From the NCBI GenBank assembly GCA_009923795.1, contig RFSU01000138.1, forward strand, positions 1 through 6,090: a stretch of 6,090 nt of DNA, read 5' to 3'. Every line of letters begins with the position of its first letter. The first letter of the stretch is position 1. This document shows, piece after piece, positions 5,950 to 6,090 of the stretch. The position numbers and the translations under genes are program-made. This DNA is from Sphingomonadaceae bacterium (GTDB lineage: Bacteria; Pseudomonadota; Alphaproteobacteria; Sphingomonadales; Sphingomonadaceae). The notes beneath the pieces are model-generated. The model had not been told where the DNA came from. It saw only the letters and a program-made list of their open reading frames with translations, and searched no databases.

Positions 5950-6090
5950 GTTCGCCATGGCTTGAGAGGTCAAGGCCTTCGCGTTCTGCATCTTCGCTCG
6001 GACGCAGACCCATGGTCTTGTCGAGGATGAAGAAGAGGACAGCCGACCCAATGCCAGACCAGAGCAGGGTGATGGCAACAGCCTTTACCT
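5933..6090 (-). CDS. amt: Ammonium transporter Amt/AmtB family, C-terminal end only
   Basis: Only the last 51 codons and the stop are inside the window; the gene continues past base 6090. The visible part holds the end of the last membrane helix (V-K-A-V-A-I-T-L-L-W-S-G-I-G-S-A-V-L-F-F-I-L-D-K) followed by the cytosolic tail M-G-L-R-P-S-E-D-A-E-R-E-G-L-D-L-S-S-H-G-E-R-A-Y-N-Y. The M-G-L-R, E-R-E-G-L-D and H-G-E-R-A-Y segments are hallmark features of Amt tails. That tail takes part in subunit cross-talk and, in related proteins, regulation by PII (GlnK). The protein is an inner-membrane ammonium channel/transporter, often encoded beside glnK, but the neighbour on that side is outside the window. 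It is convergent with the receptor gene. Family assignment is firm despite the small fragment; the subtype is not. Confidence 0.9.
   Translation of the reverse strand, partial: VKAVAITLLWSGIGSAVLFFILDKTMGLRPSEDAEREGLDLSSHGERAYNY

Noticed and set aside
5939..5975. An internal minus-strand promoter (TTGACC ... TATAAC) at the end of amt that could drive the candidate sRNA
   Set aside because: The two elements are about 23 nt apart, too far for a standard sigma-70-type promoter, and they lie in coding sequence.

Overview
The window looks like chromosomal DNA of an alphaproteobacterium, most likely a sphingomonad. The GC content is moderately high, the genes are packed with ATGA/GTGA-type overlaps, and an envelope-protein-rich cluster carries a TonB-dependent receptor. 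The lineage is inferred from protein style, not from a marker gene.

Layout: (1) At the left edge, on the minus strand, lies the 5' part of a small exported DUF2147-family protein; it loses only its last residues at base 1. (2) A 63-bp divergent gap follows. (3) A plus-strand run of five genes fills about 451-5816: an exported right-handed parallel beta-helix protein, an exported diheme cytochrome c-like protein of the SO2930/HNE_0200 type, a zeta-class glutathione transferase (maleylacetoacetate isomerase, MaiA), a GFA-family (glutathione-dependent formaldehyde-activating-like) zinc protein, and a TonB-dependent outer-membrane receptor. The first three are joined by 4-bp stop/start overlaps, the fourth follows after 14 bp and the fifth after 56 bp, so at least the first four probably form one operon. 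(4) A 116-bp gap rich in hairpins follows. (5) At the right edge, on the minus strand, is the C-terminus of an Amt/AmtB ammonium transporter.

The beta-helix and cytochrome genes are a recognised but functionally unexplained pair (TIGR03805 with TIGR03806 families), both exported, so they probably act together in the periplasm or at the cell surface. The next two genes are cytoplasmic and belong to glutathione-linked families; the last would import a ligand across the outer membrane. What joins these five products is not known, and this cluster is the best candidate here for an undescribed system. The second candidate is the amt 3' region. Read on the minus strand, it forms successive hairpins with C/U-rich, anti-Shine-Dalgarno-like loops and ends in a terminator-like stem with a U-rich tail, which resembles a 3'-UTR-derived small RNA.
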